From contig JAJNNX010000009.1 of the NCBI GenBank assembly GCA_023159155.1, positions 372,001-436,000 on the forward strand: a DNA stretch of 64,000 nucleotides, given 5' to 3'. The stretch is from Ustulina deusta (lineage: Eukaryota; Ascomycota; Sordariomycetes; Xylariales; Xylariaceae). This document shows, piece by piece, positions 48,030-61,798 of the stretch (positions within the stretch are counted from its first letter, which is position 1; each line of letters begins with the position of its first letter). The notes under the pieces were generated by a model. It saw only the letters and a program-made list of their open reading frames with translations. It had not been told where the DNA came from and did no database searches. Position numbers and translations under genes: made by a program.

Positions 48030-48370
48030 AATACTATAGTATTTTTTTAGTATTTTAGTATTACTAATACTAGGCTAGTATTAGTCAGTATTAGTACAGA
48101 AAAAAAAAATTTTAGTAAGTAAATATTTACTAATTTTTTTTTAGTATTAGTATAGTAAATACTAAGGAATACTAAAATATTAAAGTACTAAAAAATTAGT
48201 AAAAAATTACTAAAAATACTAAATTAGTAAAGGTTTAGTAAAAAATTAGTATAGTAAATATTTAGTAATTTAGTATTTTTAGTAATTTTTTAGTACTTAA
48301 AAAATTTTTTTAAAAAAAATTAAAAAAAAAAAAAAAAAGTAAAAAAAATAGAAAAAATTAGAAAAAAAAT

Positions 48371-48450
48371 AGAAAAAAATAGAAAAAAATAGAAAAAAAT
48401 AGAAAAAAATAGAAAAAAATAGAAAAAAATAGAAAAAAATAGAAAAAAAT
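48371..48450 (+). repeat. Eight tandem copies of a 10-bp unit
   Basis: Eight perfect copies of AGAAAAAAAT, preceded by one diverged unit, lie in the left arm of the hAT element. Confidence 0.9.
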
Positions 48451-48610
48451 AGAAATTTTTTTTAAATAAATAAATAATTAATTAATTAAATATATATAAT
48501 AATAAAAACTAGCTTTTTTAATAATTACTATTTATTTTTTATATTATTTTAAATTAATAAAAAAAAATTAATTTAAAAAAAAAAACTTAAATTAATTATT
48601 AAAGTTTAAT

Positions 48611-48935
48611 AAATTAATAAAAATTATTATTAAATAAAATAAAACTAGCCCGTTTTAAAAATATAACTTGTTTTTTTATACTTATTTTAGTTAGTATATA
48701 AATAATTATTTAAGTTAATTAAAAAAAAATCGAGGTTTTTATATTAAAAACTTTTAATAATTATAAAAAATAAATAAATTAATAAAAATTATTGTTAGAT
48801 AAAATAAAACTAGCCTGTTTTAGAAATATAACTTGTTTTTTTATACCTATTTTAGTTAGTATATAAATAATTATTTAAGTTAATTTATATAAATATAAGG
48901 TTTTTTTATTAGAAACTTTAAATAAATATAAAAAT
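48611..48935 (+). repeat. Tandem 165-bp duplication inside the hAT left arm
   Basis: Two adjacent copies with a 165-bp period (starts 48611 and 48776) share blocks such as AAAACTAGCC and TTAGTATATAAATAATTATT. Differences between copies are mostly C/T and G/A, as expected after RIP. Confidence 0.85.
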
Positions 48936-49514
48936 TCCCTATAGCTTATATAATATAAATATTACTAAGATATATATATATTTGGAATCTACAAAATTTT
49001 CTCTTTCTAACAATATATTTTTTATTTTTTATTTATATTAATATAGCTTTTATATATATTATATAATTAAAAACCTTTAAAATAATTTCTAAAAACAAAA
49101 TTACTTAAATAGGAAGGTTTTACCGGTATCTATAAGCTAATGCACAACTAAAATAGCTTTTATATTTTAAAACACCCGGTTTTAACTAATGTTTTATATT
49201 TGTTTTACTAGTAGTTTTACAAATAATAATAACCCCTTAAGTTTTATATATTGTTTCATTAATTAAAAATTATCTAATTATAAATCTATTATTATAGAAT
49301 TGCTTATAAATCACTATTATTATATTAATAAAAATTAAAAATTAGTATACAAATACAAATTATATTATACGAATACAAATTTTAAAAATAATAAAAGCTT
49401 TAAACTATCCTATTAACTTTAACTTTTATTTTCTCAACAACTGTACCTCCTACACATACAAGACCTATACCATTCGAAAGCCCTTTTTTCGCTCTATTCA
49501 GCACCATATTCATA

Positions 49515-50310
49515 ATGTCTTCCCTCAAAAACAAAAAAATTACTCAAGCTTGGAATAAAGTAATTTCAATTTCGCTTATTTCGAAGTTTCACTTCGATGC
49601 AGCTCTCAGATCTCATAATTCTTTGCTCGATAAACTCCAACAATTCAACGTTTTATTCAGTAAAGTATGTATATTTTTATTATTTTTTCCCTTTTATTTT
49701 TAATTTTTTTATAATTATTTTTATTAATTTTACTAAGCTTCCCAAACATAAACCGGTTTTAAATAACCCATTACACAATATTTCACCTAAAATACCTCTA
49801 TATTCAACAATCAACCAACCTCTCGATAACCAAACAGCTATGCTATATTCGGTTAGTTTTTCTTTATTTTTCTTTATTTTTTTTAATTCTTTTAATAATA
49901 ATAATTAATTATTTTTTTAGCCTACTCAACCCGTTTTTTTCAAACAATACCAAGACTACCCTACACCTACAAGCTTCTTAGATCAACTCTTTCAATCTAA
50001 TAAAGTTAGTTTAATTTTCTTTAATTTATATCGATCTTTTTATATTTATTAATATTTATATTTATAAAAATCAACCTATTCTACTTCAGAAAACCAGCCT
50101 TCGAATACAGATTTACTAATACAATATAATCAAACCCAAGTTTCAGAGAACAATTCATCAATAAAAAATAATAAAGTAAGTTATTTTATTTTTATAATAT
50201 TTTATTTTATATTTTTAATATTAATTAATTATTTAATTTAGAAACCAACTTGTACGCTATATGGCCATTCATTTAGTAAGAAACAAGGGTTAAAAATCCA
50301 CCAATCTTAG
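49515..50310 (+). pseudogene. Second gene of the hAT element, five phase-0 exons, C2H2-like C-terminus
   Basis: Five short exons on the plus strand all join in phase 0: 49515-49664, 49738-49851, 49921-50004, about 50098-50175 and 50242-50307, with GTATGT, GTTAGT, GTTAGT and GTAAGT donors. Four of the five end in or near AAA. The conceptual product is about 164 aa. It starts MSSLKNKKITQAWNKV, has a Pro/Asn-rich middle and ends in a finger-like CTLYGHSFSKKQGLKIHQS. The expected second Cys is Tyr (TGT to TAT) and the stop TAG follows where CAG is likely, both RIP-type changes. It lies opposite to the transposase with its own start and splice sites, so it looks like a true second gene, perhaps a DNA-binding accessory protein (inference). 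The fourth junction is the least certain. Confidence 0.5.
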
Positions 50311-50552
50311 GCTCAAAAAGGGCTAGGCTGTATAAATAATAAATAAAACATAAAAAATCAGGTGTTTTTTTATATTTCTTTTGTTTTTCTCCTTTGTTTA
50401 TATATTGTTTCAGGGTTGCTATATATTGTTGTATAGAGAAAAAAATAACAAAAAAATTAAAAAATGGTAAAAAATAATCCGACCCGTTATTAAAAAGTTA
50501 TAGCTAATTAAAATAATTACCCTATCTTATAGGGTAGCATCTCTCGGAATAT

Positions 50553-53621
<3,069 letters not shown>

Positions 53622-53775
53622 TTTTTAAAATATAATAGTTATAAGTTTAATATATTATACTTTAAATATAATAAAAAAGAATAAAATATAAAATATAAAA
53701 TAAAAGAATTCTTAATATTTATAGTTTTAAATTTTAATTATATAATATAATATATATTTTTAATATTATATTTCA

Positions 53776-53941
53776 ATTATTATTATTCTTATTATTATTC
53801 TTCTTATTATTATTCTTATTATTATTATTATTATTATTTTTATTCTTATTATTATTATTATTATTATTATTCTTCTTCTTTTTCTTATTATTATTATTCT
53901 TATTATTATTATTTTTCTTTTTCTTTTTATTATTATTATTC

Positions 53942-53980
<39 letters not shown>

Positions 53981-54088
53981 TTATTCTTATTATTCTTCTT
54001 TTTCTTTTTATTATTATTATTCTTATTCTTATTATTATTATTATTCTTATTATTATTATTTTTCTTCTTCTTTTTATTATTATTATTC

Positions 54089-54168
<80 letters not shown>

Positions 54169-54243
54169 TTTATTATTTTTATTATTATTAACTATTATTA
54201 TTATTATTCTTAAATTTTTTTTTTTTATTATTATTATTATTAT
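53776..54243 (+). repeat. Compound TTA/TTC microsatellite in the hAT right arm
   Basis: About 470 bp of TTATTATTATTC-type repeats interspersed with TTTTTC blocks lie between the transposase start and the right subterminal repeats. Confidence 0.9.
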
Positions 54244-54501
54244 ATAAAACTTTCGAAAAAATTTTAGTATTAGTAAATTAGTATTACTATAGTAAATTAG
54301 TAATTTTTTGATTTTATTATTAGTAATTTTAGTATTTTAGTATTTTTTTAGTATTTTAGTAATACTATAGTAATACTATAGTATTATTTTTAAAAAAATT
54401 AGTCAGTAAGTATTTTTTAAAAAATTTTTAGTAAGTATTAGTATTGGAAAAAAATTACTATAGTATTTTTAGTATTACTAAATACTATACTAATTTACTA
54501 A

Positions 54502-54514
54502 TTTACCAACCCTG
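54502..54514 (-). repeat. Right 13-bp terminal inverted repeat of the hAT element
   Basis: TTTACCAACCCTG on the plus strand, reverse complement of the left terminus; followed directly by the right GGTGTACT duplication. Confidence 0.95.
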
Positions 54515-54522
54515 GGTGTACT
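54515..54522. repeat. Right copy of the 8-bp target site duplication
   Basis: GGTGTACT, identical to 48009-48016. Confidence 0.95.
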
Positions 54523-56711
54523 ACCATGGAGCGAAGAAAAGAGCCAATTTGATGAAGCAGGTCGATCTCCTGATTAGATCTTCCGAGCAGACCTTCTGAA
54601 CACAATTGAGAGCGTAAATACCTAGGTATCCATGTATTCCTGCTGCGTGTATTGCTTACCTTCCCTACATGTACAGACCTTCCTACCTACATGGTGTAGG
54701 CATGCAGGTAGGTACCTACCTGATACTAGGGAGTAATTCTATTAGGTATTACCTCACATACCTTACATAGGTACGTGCTGGGTACATACCTAAAGATACC
54801 TAATGACATGAACAAGCACTGTAACCATGCATCACAGGATTAAAAAACAAAAGCGCCTCAGAACTATTGGTAATCCTGCAAGGAATACACTGTAGGTGTA
54901 GATCGGCTTTATTAAGAGAGAGGGGCAGGATTGGATTATATTGGATTGTTATCCTGTATCTACATGTAAGCTTAAATCCGCAGTACGACGCTGTGACGTT
55001 GATGTATATCACCTCGGGGGAGCGGTTATGGTATGAGAGGTATGAGGTGGAGCTTCACCACGTTGTGTCGGGAATTACCTCGATTGGTTCTTCTAGTGTA
55101 CTGCAAGCCATACCTGTCCTACTGTACCTGTCTAGTGCAACATCTCATGCATACTACATTCTGCTCCAACCGAGATAAAAGAGCAGGAAGAATCATGCTA
55201 TACTGGAACGGAGTCGGTTTGTGGAGTGTTCTATGGGCCTTGTCTGACCGCCCTCTTTCAAGCATGCATGTGATTGCCGAGGCATAAAAAGAAACCCAAA
55301 AATAGGTACATCTCTATATAGGTTCGAAGGTACTCATGTTGTCTGGAATATGTATTCCCAGATTTGCAAAATCAACATTAAGATCAGGTGAGATAAATCG
55401 GGTTGTTGCGGCACAACCACGCTTGAGGTGCTGTCAAAAGACTCATCGAATAATAAGACAAACAAAAGTCAGCCACGAGGTTTTGGTGCAGGCGGTTCAA
55501 CAGTTGTGTCCTCTGATATTGCCTGGCAATTTGTGTCGGCTGAGCCAATTGGGACCAGCAGTGGACCTCATGTGGCATGTCTCGGATTGTCCTGCAGTAG
55601 TGAGTGTAGGTACCCAAGGTATGTTTGAGTATTGGGGTATGCTCTTGGTATTGTAAGTACATGCAAGTAAGGTACCAACACTGGTAGACTAGTAACCACC
55701 ATACCATTTGTACAGCATGATAAAGATAAATAAGACTGTTAGGAGAAGTGTGCAAACACATCAATTGCCCTCTGATGACTTATTTATTTATTACCAAAAC
55801 AAGCAATATTTAACTTGTTTTAGCATCACACACACACTAAGCGATCTGTTACTTGGTAATACCACCTGGTATAAGAACAGTTATAGCTCAGTACCTATAC
55901 TGTAGGTACTTGCACCACCTAGGTACGCTACACTACATCTGCCGCTAATGATTCCTCTTTGGGGCAAGCTGCATCTAATAGGTGGTGCTTTAAACGCCTA
56001 GCTTGGCTACGTCACAATTGGATACTTACATAGTAAGGTACCGATCCAGAGCCCGAAAACCCCAGTAAATGCAGGTGGTGTTTGGGGCTGTTGCTAGTCT
56101 ACATGTAGCTCGTATGCCGTAAATACCTACCTACCTCCATCTCGACTCAGTGGGTACCTCAACTGCTGAAGGGCAAGCTCCTTCAAGGTCAGGCGTCAGC
56201 CTTAAGCAGCCTGTGACAGCAGTCTTATTATTATAAACTTGGGTACACTTAGGTATCTACAACACTCCGGGATCCTCCATTCCTCGGCTCGAGAGTCTCA
56301 TTTCCTCAACAACAATGCTGCAGTGCTCGCACACAACCCCCGATCTGTTTATTTTGCTTACCGCTACTCGGTAATCTTGAAAGACCATCTGTGCCAGCCT
56401 GAGTGTGTCCCGTCGAGCACCCCACGCCCCATCCCGCCTCAACAGTTCTATCCTGCCTACTCTACTTACATGCACGCTACTTACACTTCGCTGCCTTCGC
56501 TGCCTTCGATGTAGATATTGTATGGTGCATTCCTGTTTGTATACGTCCTTCGCACAGCCAACACATCCCTCGTCGCTTCTACGGACCCGGTTGCGCCTCC
56601 GCATACCACACAGTCCCGCGACCGCCTTCTCTCTTTCTCTCCCTCCGACCTCTCCCCCTCGCTTCTCGGTATCGGCGACCACCCTCACGCCATATTTCCA
56701 ACCCTCGAACG
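54523..56711. other. Gene-free interval rich in TACCTA tracts, lipin promoter
   Basis: TACCTAGGTA/TAGGTACCTACC tracts are dense at 54620-54800 and recur near 55910 and 56125. No supported gene. The segment 56400-56711 is pyrimidine-rich on the plus strand and is probably the lipin promoter and leader; it contains upstream ATGs, so the main start could be under leader control. Confidence 0.5.
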
Positions 56712-59062
56712 ATGCAGTACGTCCGAAACATTAGCGATTCAGTGTCCACCGCCTGGAATTCTATTAATCCCGCCACGCTGAGCGGTGCCATCGATGTTAT
56801 AGTAGTCGAACAAGAGAATGGCGACCTATTCTGCTCGCCCTTTCACGTTCGCTTCGGCAAATTCTCGCTCCTGCGTCCTTACGAGAAGAAGGTCGAATTC
56901 AAGGTCAACGGCCTCAAACAGGAATATGCGATGAAACTAGGCGAAGGGGGCGAGGCCTTCTTCATCTTTGAGACCTCGGACCAGATCCCCCAAAGTTTGC
57001 AGACCTCTCCCCTCGTATCGCCCGAGACGAGTCCAAGCCTTTCTCCCACAGAGCGGTCTGGTGCCGCCAACAGCCTCCAGGAGCCTGACCTCTTACAACT
57101 CGACGGCGAAAGTGCGAGGCGGAGGGGATCGACCGTAACAAGGCCGGGACTTAATGTTCTCCCGCCCCATCAGCTGCGTTCAGGTTCGTTCCCACTGCCT
57201 AGCAGCGCAAAGTATTCGGAAGGATTGCTAAGCTTTGTGGTATAGGCGTCTCAGCACCTGCCGCCTCTTCTCCAGAACTCGATGGAGGCCGCCCGGGTTC
57301 TAGGAGCTGGCTTGACGTGCCTAATCGAAATAGCCCTCCCAGGGATTCGGCGCTCTCCTCCGATTTGCGTGACCAGGACGAGTCGGCCGACGAATCATGT
57401 GGGGATAGCCCACCTGCCTCCCAGCGATCACGTAGCCCGCCGCCTCTTGGCCCGCGTGAAGCCATACAACGCGCCATGGCCCTTTCTCAGGAGCTATCGG
57501 CTGTAAATATCCCGACTCGTGTAACGGATACGGGGGATTTGATGCTTGACATGGCCTCATACAAGGGAAGTGAGGAGGACGCTATCAAAGCAGAAATTCT
57601 TGCGCGCAAAATCTTATCCGAAGAGTTACGAGGCGACTATGACATTGGCGCATTATTTGGAATGGATGAGGAGGGCAATCTTTGGATATATAGCAGTGAA
57701 GAGGCGAAAGAGACAGCCATGAAAAAGACTGTTGCATCGCTTCGACCAGCACCGACATTGGCTATCGATGCTGCTTCGGATCCTGGTTACGCGAGTGACG
57801 ACTCAACAACGTCTTCACGAGTCCCTATTCACCGCCGCAGCGAATCTGACGTCGGTCAAGGTTCGGTGCATACTCCGCCTACTACTCCAGGCTCAGCTTC
57901 GTCGGCAAGCCGCAATCAAAGAAACTACGCCAAAACCCTTCGTTTGACTAGTGATCAGTTGAAGGCTCTTGACTTGAAACTGGGCGAGAACTCAATGAGC
58001 TTTACCGTGAATCGGGCAACCTGCAACGCCAACATGTTTCTCTGGAGGCATGATATTCCAGTAGTGATTTCAGATATTGACGGTACGATCACAAAGTCCG
58101 ACGCCCTCGGTCATGTATTAAATATGATTGGCCGTGACTGGACGCACGCCGGCGTTGCCAAATTGTATAGCGACATCGCGGCAAATGGCTACAATATCAT
58201 GTACCTGACGAGCCGATCAGTTGGGCAGTCTGACACCACAAGGGCTTATCTTAACGGTATCGTTCAAGACGGCTACCGCCTGCCCAAAGGTCCGACCATT
58301 CTTTCCCCAGACAGGACAATGGCTGCATTAAGACGCGAGATTTACTTGAGGAAGCCCCACGTATTCAAAATGGCGACGCTCCGTGACATTCGAAGCTTGT
58401 ATGGGCCCGAACACCACTGCTTTTACGCAGGATTTGGTAACCGTCTGACGGATCAGATCTCGTACCGAACTGTGGACGTCCCGCGAAATCGTATCTTCAC
58501 CATCAACTCAAATGCGGAAGTCTCCTTGGACTTGTTGAGCTTAAACAAGTTGAAGCTCAGCTATGTCAACATGGGAGAGGTTGTTGATCACTATTTCCCG
58601 CCTGTCAGCACGTTAGTCAAGGGTGGCGGGGTGGAGTATACCGACTTCACGTTCTGGCGAGACACACCATTGGAACTGGACGAATTCTCGGCCAGCGGGT
58701 CGGACCTAGAAAACCACACTGATGGGGATGAAGAGGAGGACGAGGACGTGGGAGAAATGGGCGATAGCTTCCTCTCCCGCGGAGACGACGATGCTGAGGC
58801 GGGCGAGAGCGTCCGAAGCGGCGATTACGAGGATGAGGAGGATATGATCGATTCGGCGGTCTACGATAGACCTGACGACGCCGATGACGAAGAGGGGGGG
58901 GATGGAGAAGATGAGGAGGACTATAGTGAAGACGAAAATGACACCACGGAAATCCAGCCGGGCTCGACTAGAATGACGGTGCCGGACGCGAACGCTCAGC
59001 TCATCACTGGTGTGAAGAACCTGGAGATCCAAAGGAAGGGTTCAAAGTCTGAACGACACTGA
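56712..59062 (+). CDS. PAH1: Lipin, Mg-dependent phosphatidate phosphatase, 2 exons, 762 aa
   Basis: Orthologue of yeast PAH1/SMP2 and fission-yeast Ned1. It dephosphorylates phosphatidate to diacylglycerol at the ER and nuclear membrane, controlling triacylglycerol and phospholipid synthesis and nuclear membrane growth. Exons 56712-57183 and 57246-59062; one 62-bp intron (GTTCGT..TAG) joins QLRSG to VSAPAAS. The N-LIP domain begins MQYVRNISDSVSTAWNSINPA and includes GEAFF with Gly80, the position essential in yeast. The catalytic C-LIP domain carries DIDGT at residues 434-438 (VVISDIDGTITKSDALGH), followed by MYLTSRSVGQ and FYAGFGNRLTDQ. The middle is Ser/Pro-rich, as expected of phosphoregulated lipins. 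The C-terminal 150 residues are very acidic, which in yeast guides binding to the Nem1-Spo7 phosphatase. ATG at 56712 is chosen because the helix it opens is invariant. Confidence 0.95.
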
Positions 59063-59835
59063 AGAAGCCCTACAAACCGATCTGTCTTATAGCCTATCAG
59101 GTCATTCGAAACGCCACGAAAGGCACAAGTCATGACATAACCCATGTCACAGAGGGGATAACCTTGTTGGGCAACACGTGGTGTCAATCATGCGTCTCTG
59201 CAATAGAATCTCTCTATCTCCTACTCTAGACCTAACCGTCAAACTGAGCTGATACCGAGGCATTGTTAGCTATCTTGGCTCTCGCTCTCCCAATTTTGCA
59301 TAGCGCAAGGCGTTTTTTTCTTCTTGTTTCTTTGGGGGCTCAAAAATTTCTGCTGGTTTGTTGGGTAAGCCGTGTCCTGACCGGGGATATAAAGAGTCAG
59401 GAAGCGGAATAAATCTTTAGACAGACAGAATAATGTACAATGGCGACAATGTGAGTACCATTCACGTTTCACTCCATACGCTACTAGTTGGAAATGTGAT
59501 ATCCTGCCGTAGCAAGGGATATATATGTATGCTATAGAAGTTCATCAGGACATATATAACTGTCCTGTCGTCTAGTTTCCGCTGGCACATGGACGAATCT
59601 CTTGCGTCGCGGTGGGAATTCATTGTTGATTTCTTCGCGCGCGATATAACGATGTGCGAGGGGAAAGCTTTTCCTTCGCCTATTTAAGAATGGTATCGTA
59701 GAATTTTTTTGTTGTCCTCAACGCCCAAACGCCGGGTCTGTCCGTCCGTAAAAAAAAAAAAAAAGAAGGAAAAAGAAATAAGATGAGAGAGAAAGTGAGT
59801 TTCGACGGTATAGGTAGGTAGGTACCAAGCCCACA
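59063..59835. other. Convergent 3' flanks of lipin and TAF9
   Basis: Interval between two convergent stop codons. A/T homopolymers near 59750 and a TAGGTAGGTAGG tract at about 59812-59823. No gene is supported. Confidence 0.5.
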
Positions 59836-60720
59836 TCACTCCATGCCGTCCATGTCTTCATCGGCCATGTCGTCCCCCAGAAACTCATCGAGTCCGCCGC
59901 CGCCGTCCTCGTCCTCGTCCTCTTCTTCGTCTCCTTCTTCTCCGTCCTTGTGCTTCTTCTGGCCCTCGACGCCCTCCATCGCATCGGAGCCGTCGTCGTC
60001 GTCGTCCTCGTCGCTGCTATCGGGGCCGGCGCTCCAGTCATCCCGCAGTCCCCAGCCCTGGCCGCTCAGGACGAAGCGCTCGTTGGGCAGGCGCACGCCC
60101 CACTCGTAGGCGAGGATGCGCGGCAGCGCGACCTTGTTGCGCTCGCGCGCGAGCTCCTGCAGCCACTCCTTGCTCGCGCCGCCGCCGCCGACCCCGCCGC
60201 CGACTCCTCCGCCGCCCCCGGACCCCCCGCGGAACTGGTACGCCTGCCGGCTCGCGATGGCGATGTTGACGGCGTTGGTGCTCACCGCGGCGTCCCCGCC
60301 CGGCGGCGCCATCGGCACGGCGCCGCTCGAGCCGCTCGGCTTGGCCCCCGCGTGCGAGGCGTACGGGTCGCCCGAGAGATGCAGCGCGTCGTTCAGGATG
60401 CTCGACGTGTGGCGGTACGCGAAGTCCAGGAGCAGGAGCGGCACTCGGTTGTCGAACGAGGTCACGCCCTGCGAGGTCAGGAGGAGCTCCATCGTGCGCG
60501 CGTCGCGCGGCCGCGGCTCCTGCGTCGCCGTTGTCGGCGAGGACGGCGCCGGCTGCGAGGGCCCGGCTGCTGGGGCGGTTGGTTGCGTGTTGGGCGCGGT
60601 GGTGCTGCCGCCGCTTGTGGTGGTGTTTTGCGTTGGCTGGGATTGGGGCTGGGTCTGCGATTGGGAGGGCCCCGAGGAGGAGCTGGGCAAGATGCCGTTT
60701 GTCTGGACGGTTGTTGCCAT
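59836..60720 (-). CDS. TAF9: TAF9 (TFIID/SAGA histone-fold subunit), 294 aa
   Basis: Single-exon gene for the H3-like histone-fold subunit shared by TFIID and SAGA, where it pairs with TAF6. After a Gln/Ser/Thr/Pro-rich leader (1-68) the fold starts [17 protein letters not shown] (70-86) and continues [25 protein letters not shown] (93-117). A 30-residue Gly/Ala/Pro insert follows, then [18 protein letters not shown] (147-163) completes helix 3. A glycine run (165-181) separates [20 protein letters not shown], a conserved TAF9 segment. The C-terminus is highly acidic (DEEEDEDED). Yeast TAF9 is only about 157 aa, so this is long, due to the leader, insert and acid tail. High GC and codon bias. 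Convergent with lipin. Confidence 0.92.
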   Translation of the reverse strand: MATTVQTNGILPSSSSGPSQSQTQPQSQPTQNTTTSGGSTTAPNTQPTAPAAGPSQPAPSSPTTATQEPRPRDARTMELLLTSQGVTSFDNRVPLLLLDFAYRHTSSILNDALHLSGDPYASHAGAKPSGSSGAVPMAPPGGDAAVSTNAVNIAIASRQAYQFRGGSGGGGGVGGGVGGGGASKEWLQELARERNKVALPRILAYEWGVRLPNERFVLSGQGWGLRDDWSAGPDSSDEDDDDDGSDAMEGVEGQKKHKDGEEGDEEEDEDEDGGGGLDEFLGDDMADEDMDGME

Positions 60721-61123
60721 GACTGCGATGGCTCGGTTGGGGAATGTGAGGGGTGCGCTGGCGGGCGCGAAGGTTGGTGATGAGCTGCGATGGCAGGGTG
60801 GTTGGCGCTTGCTCTGGATAGATGCAGCAGGTTGTGATTCGGTCAGGATACCGCCAATGCGAGGATGGGATGTGTTTGGTCTCGGAGGCAGATGGCCAGA
60901 TCGAAGCTGTGTGTTGTCGAGAGCACGAGAGTCGAATTGTTAACTTGGTCAGGTTGCATAGCAGTTGTTTGGTAGATGGCTGAACTTAGAATCACGCTTG
61001 TTCATCTTATCAGTGGGGTTGTGGACTGGACTGGAGTACCTAGTATGCCTGATTCATGGGGCTACTACCTATACATAAGTACCTAGGTACCTACCTACCT
61101 ACTAGTCTAAGTAAGTACCTCTG

Positions 61124-61225
61124 AGATAGGTTTTACCATCCCGAATGGGAATGGGAATCCAACCTGAGCCACGCCGCTTTTAGCCTGAGCCTGAGACCGC
61201 TGTCCTGAGCAAGACCCGCTTTTTA
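61124..61225 (+). repeat. Dispersed repeat, well-preserved copy
   Basis: About 100 bp starting AGATAGGTTTTACCATCCC and containing CCTGAGCCACGCCGCTTTTA. A degraded direct copy lies at 62611-62710. The family is unknown. Confidence 0.85.
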
Positions 61226-61361
61226 TAGCACGGTCACGGGTATAAGCAAACCCTTGCATAATTTCCAATACATACCCGTGACATCATCCATGATATTACC
61301 GTAATTGCACAAAAACAAAGACCGTTCATTGTAAAACGGATCTTATTACGGGACGGCCGTA

Positions 61362-61387
61362 CGAGCGACTTCCTAGGAAGTCGCTCG
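61362..61387. repeat. 26-bp perfect palindrome
   Basis: Half-site CGAGCGACTTCCT is followed with no spacer by its exact reverse complement. It could form a cruciform or mark a repair junction. Confidence 0.95.
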
Positions 61388-61487
61388 ACAAAACGTAAGC
61401 GTAAGGATATAGAACGTGAACATATCAGGGAAGATCCAAGCCATTAGGGCCGGTCAAGTTTTGATGGAGGAATGCGGTACGACATTC

Positions 61488-61740
61488 GAACCAGTACAGC
61501 TATAGGCGTCATGCCAGTACGATGTTCGGACCAGTATGTGCTCAACCCACGGACTGGCACGATACCCGGACCAGCACAAAACTGGACTGGTACAGGCTGG
61601 GACCAGTACGGGTTGGGACCCCATACCAGTACGGCGCTAGACCAGTACAGTTGTGGACTCCGTACCAGTACGTCCTCAGACTGGTACGTGCTCGCACTAT
61701 GGACTAGGTACCTAGTACGAGATCTGGACCAGTACAGACC
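61488..61740 (+). repeat. Irregular minisatellite built on ACCAGTAC/ACTGGTAC
   Basis: About a dozen copies of an 8-bp core, ACCAGTAC or ACTGGTAC with minor variants, are spaced 13-26 bp apart, often preceded by GG. The spacing is irregular and the spacers differ. Open frames crossing it only mirror the repeat. Confidence 0.85.
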
Positions 61741-61798
61741 TTGTTCCGCTTTAAGGCGTACTGCAACAAAAGGTAGTTTTCGGAAAAGTCTACACATA

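Larger units (their letters stand above)
60721..61487. other. TAF9 promoter and repeat-bearing spacer
   Basis: TAF9 upstream region, then TACCTAGGTACCTACC tracts at 61080-61115 and the repeat elements listed separately. An 11-bp perfect inverted repeat GTCACGGGTAT / ATACCCGTGAC occupies 61233-61243 and 61272-61282. No gene is supported. Confidence 0.5.

Noticed and set aside
59950..60943. Long plus-strand frames opposite TAF9
   Set aside because: Shadows of the GC-rich TAF9 coding sequence; the minus frame carries the histone fold.
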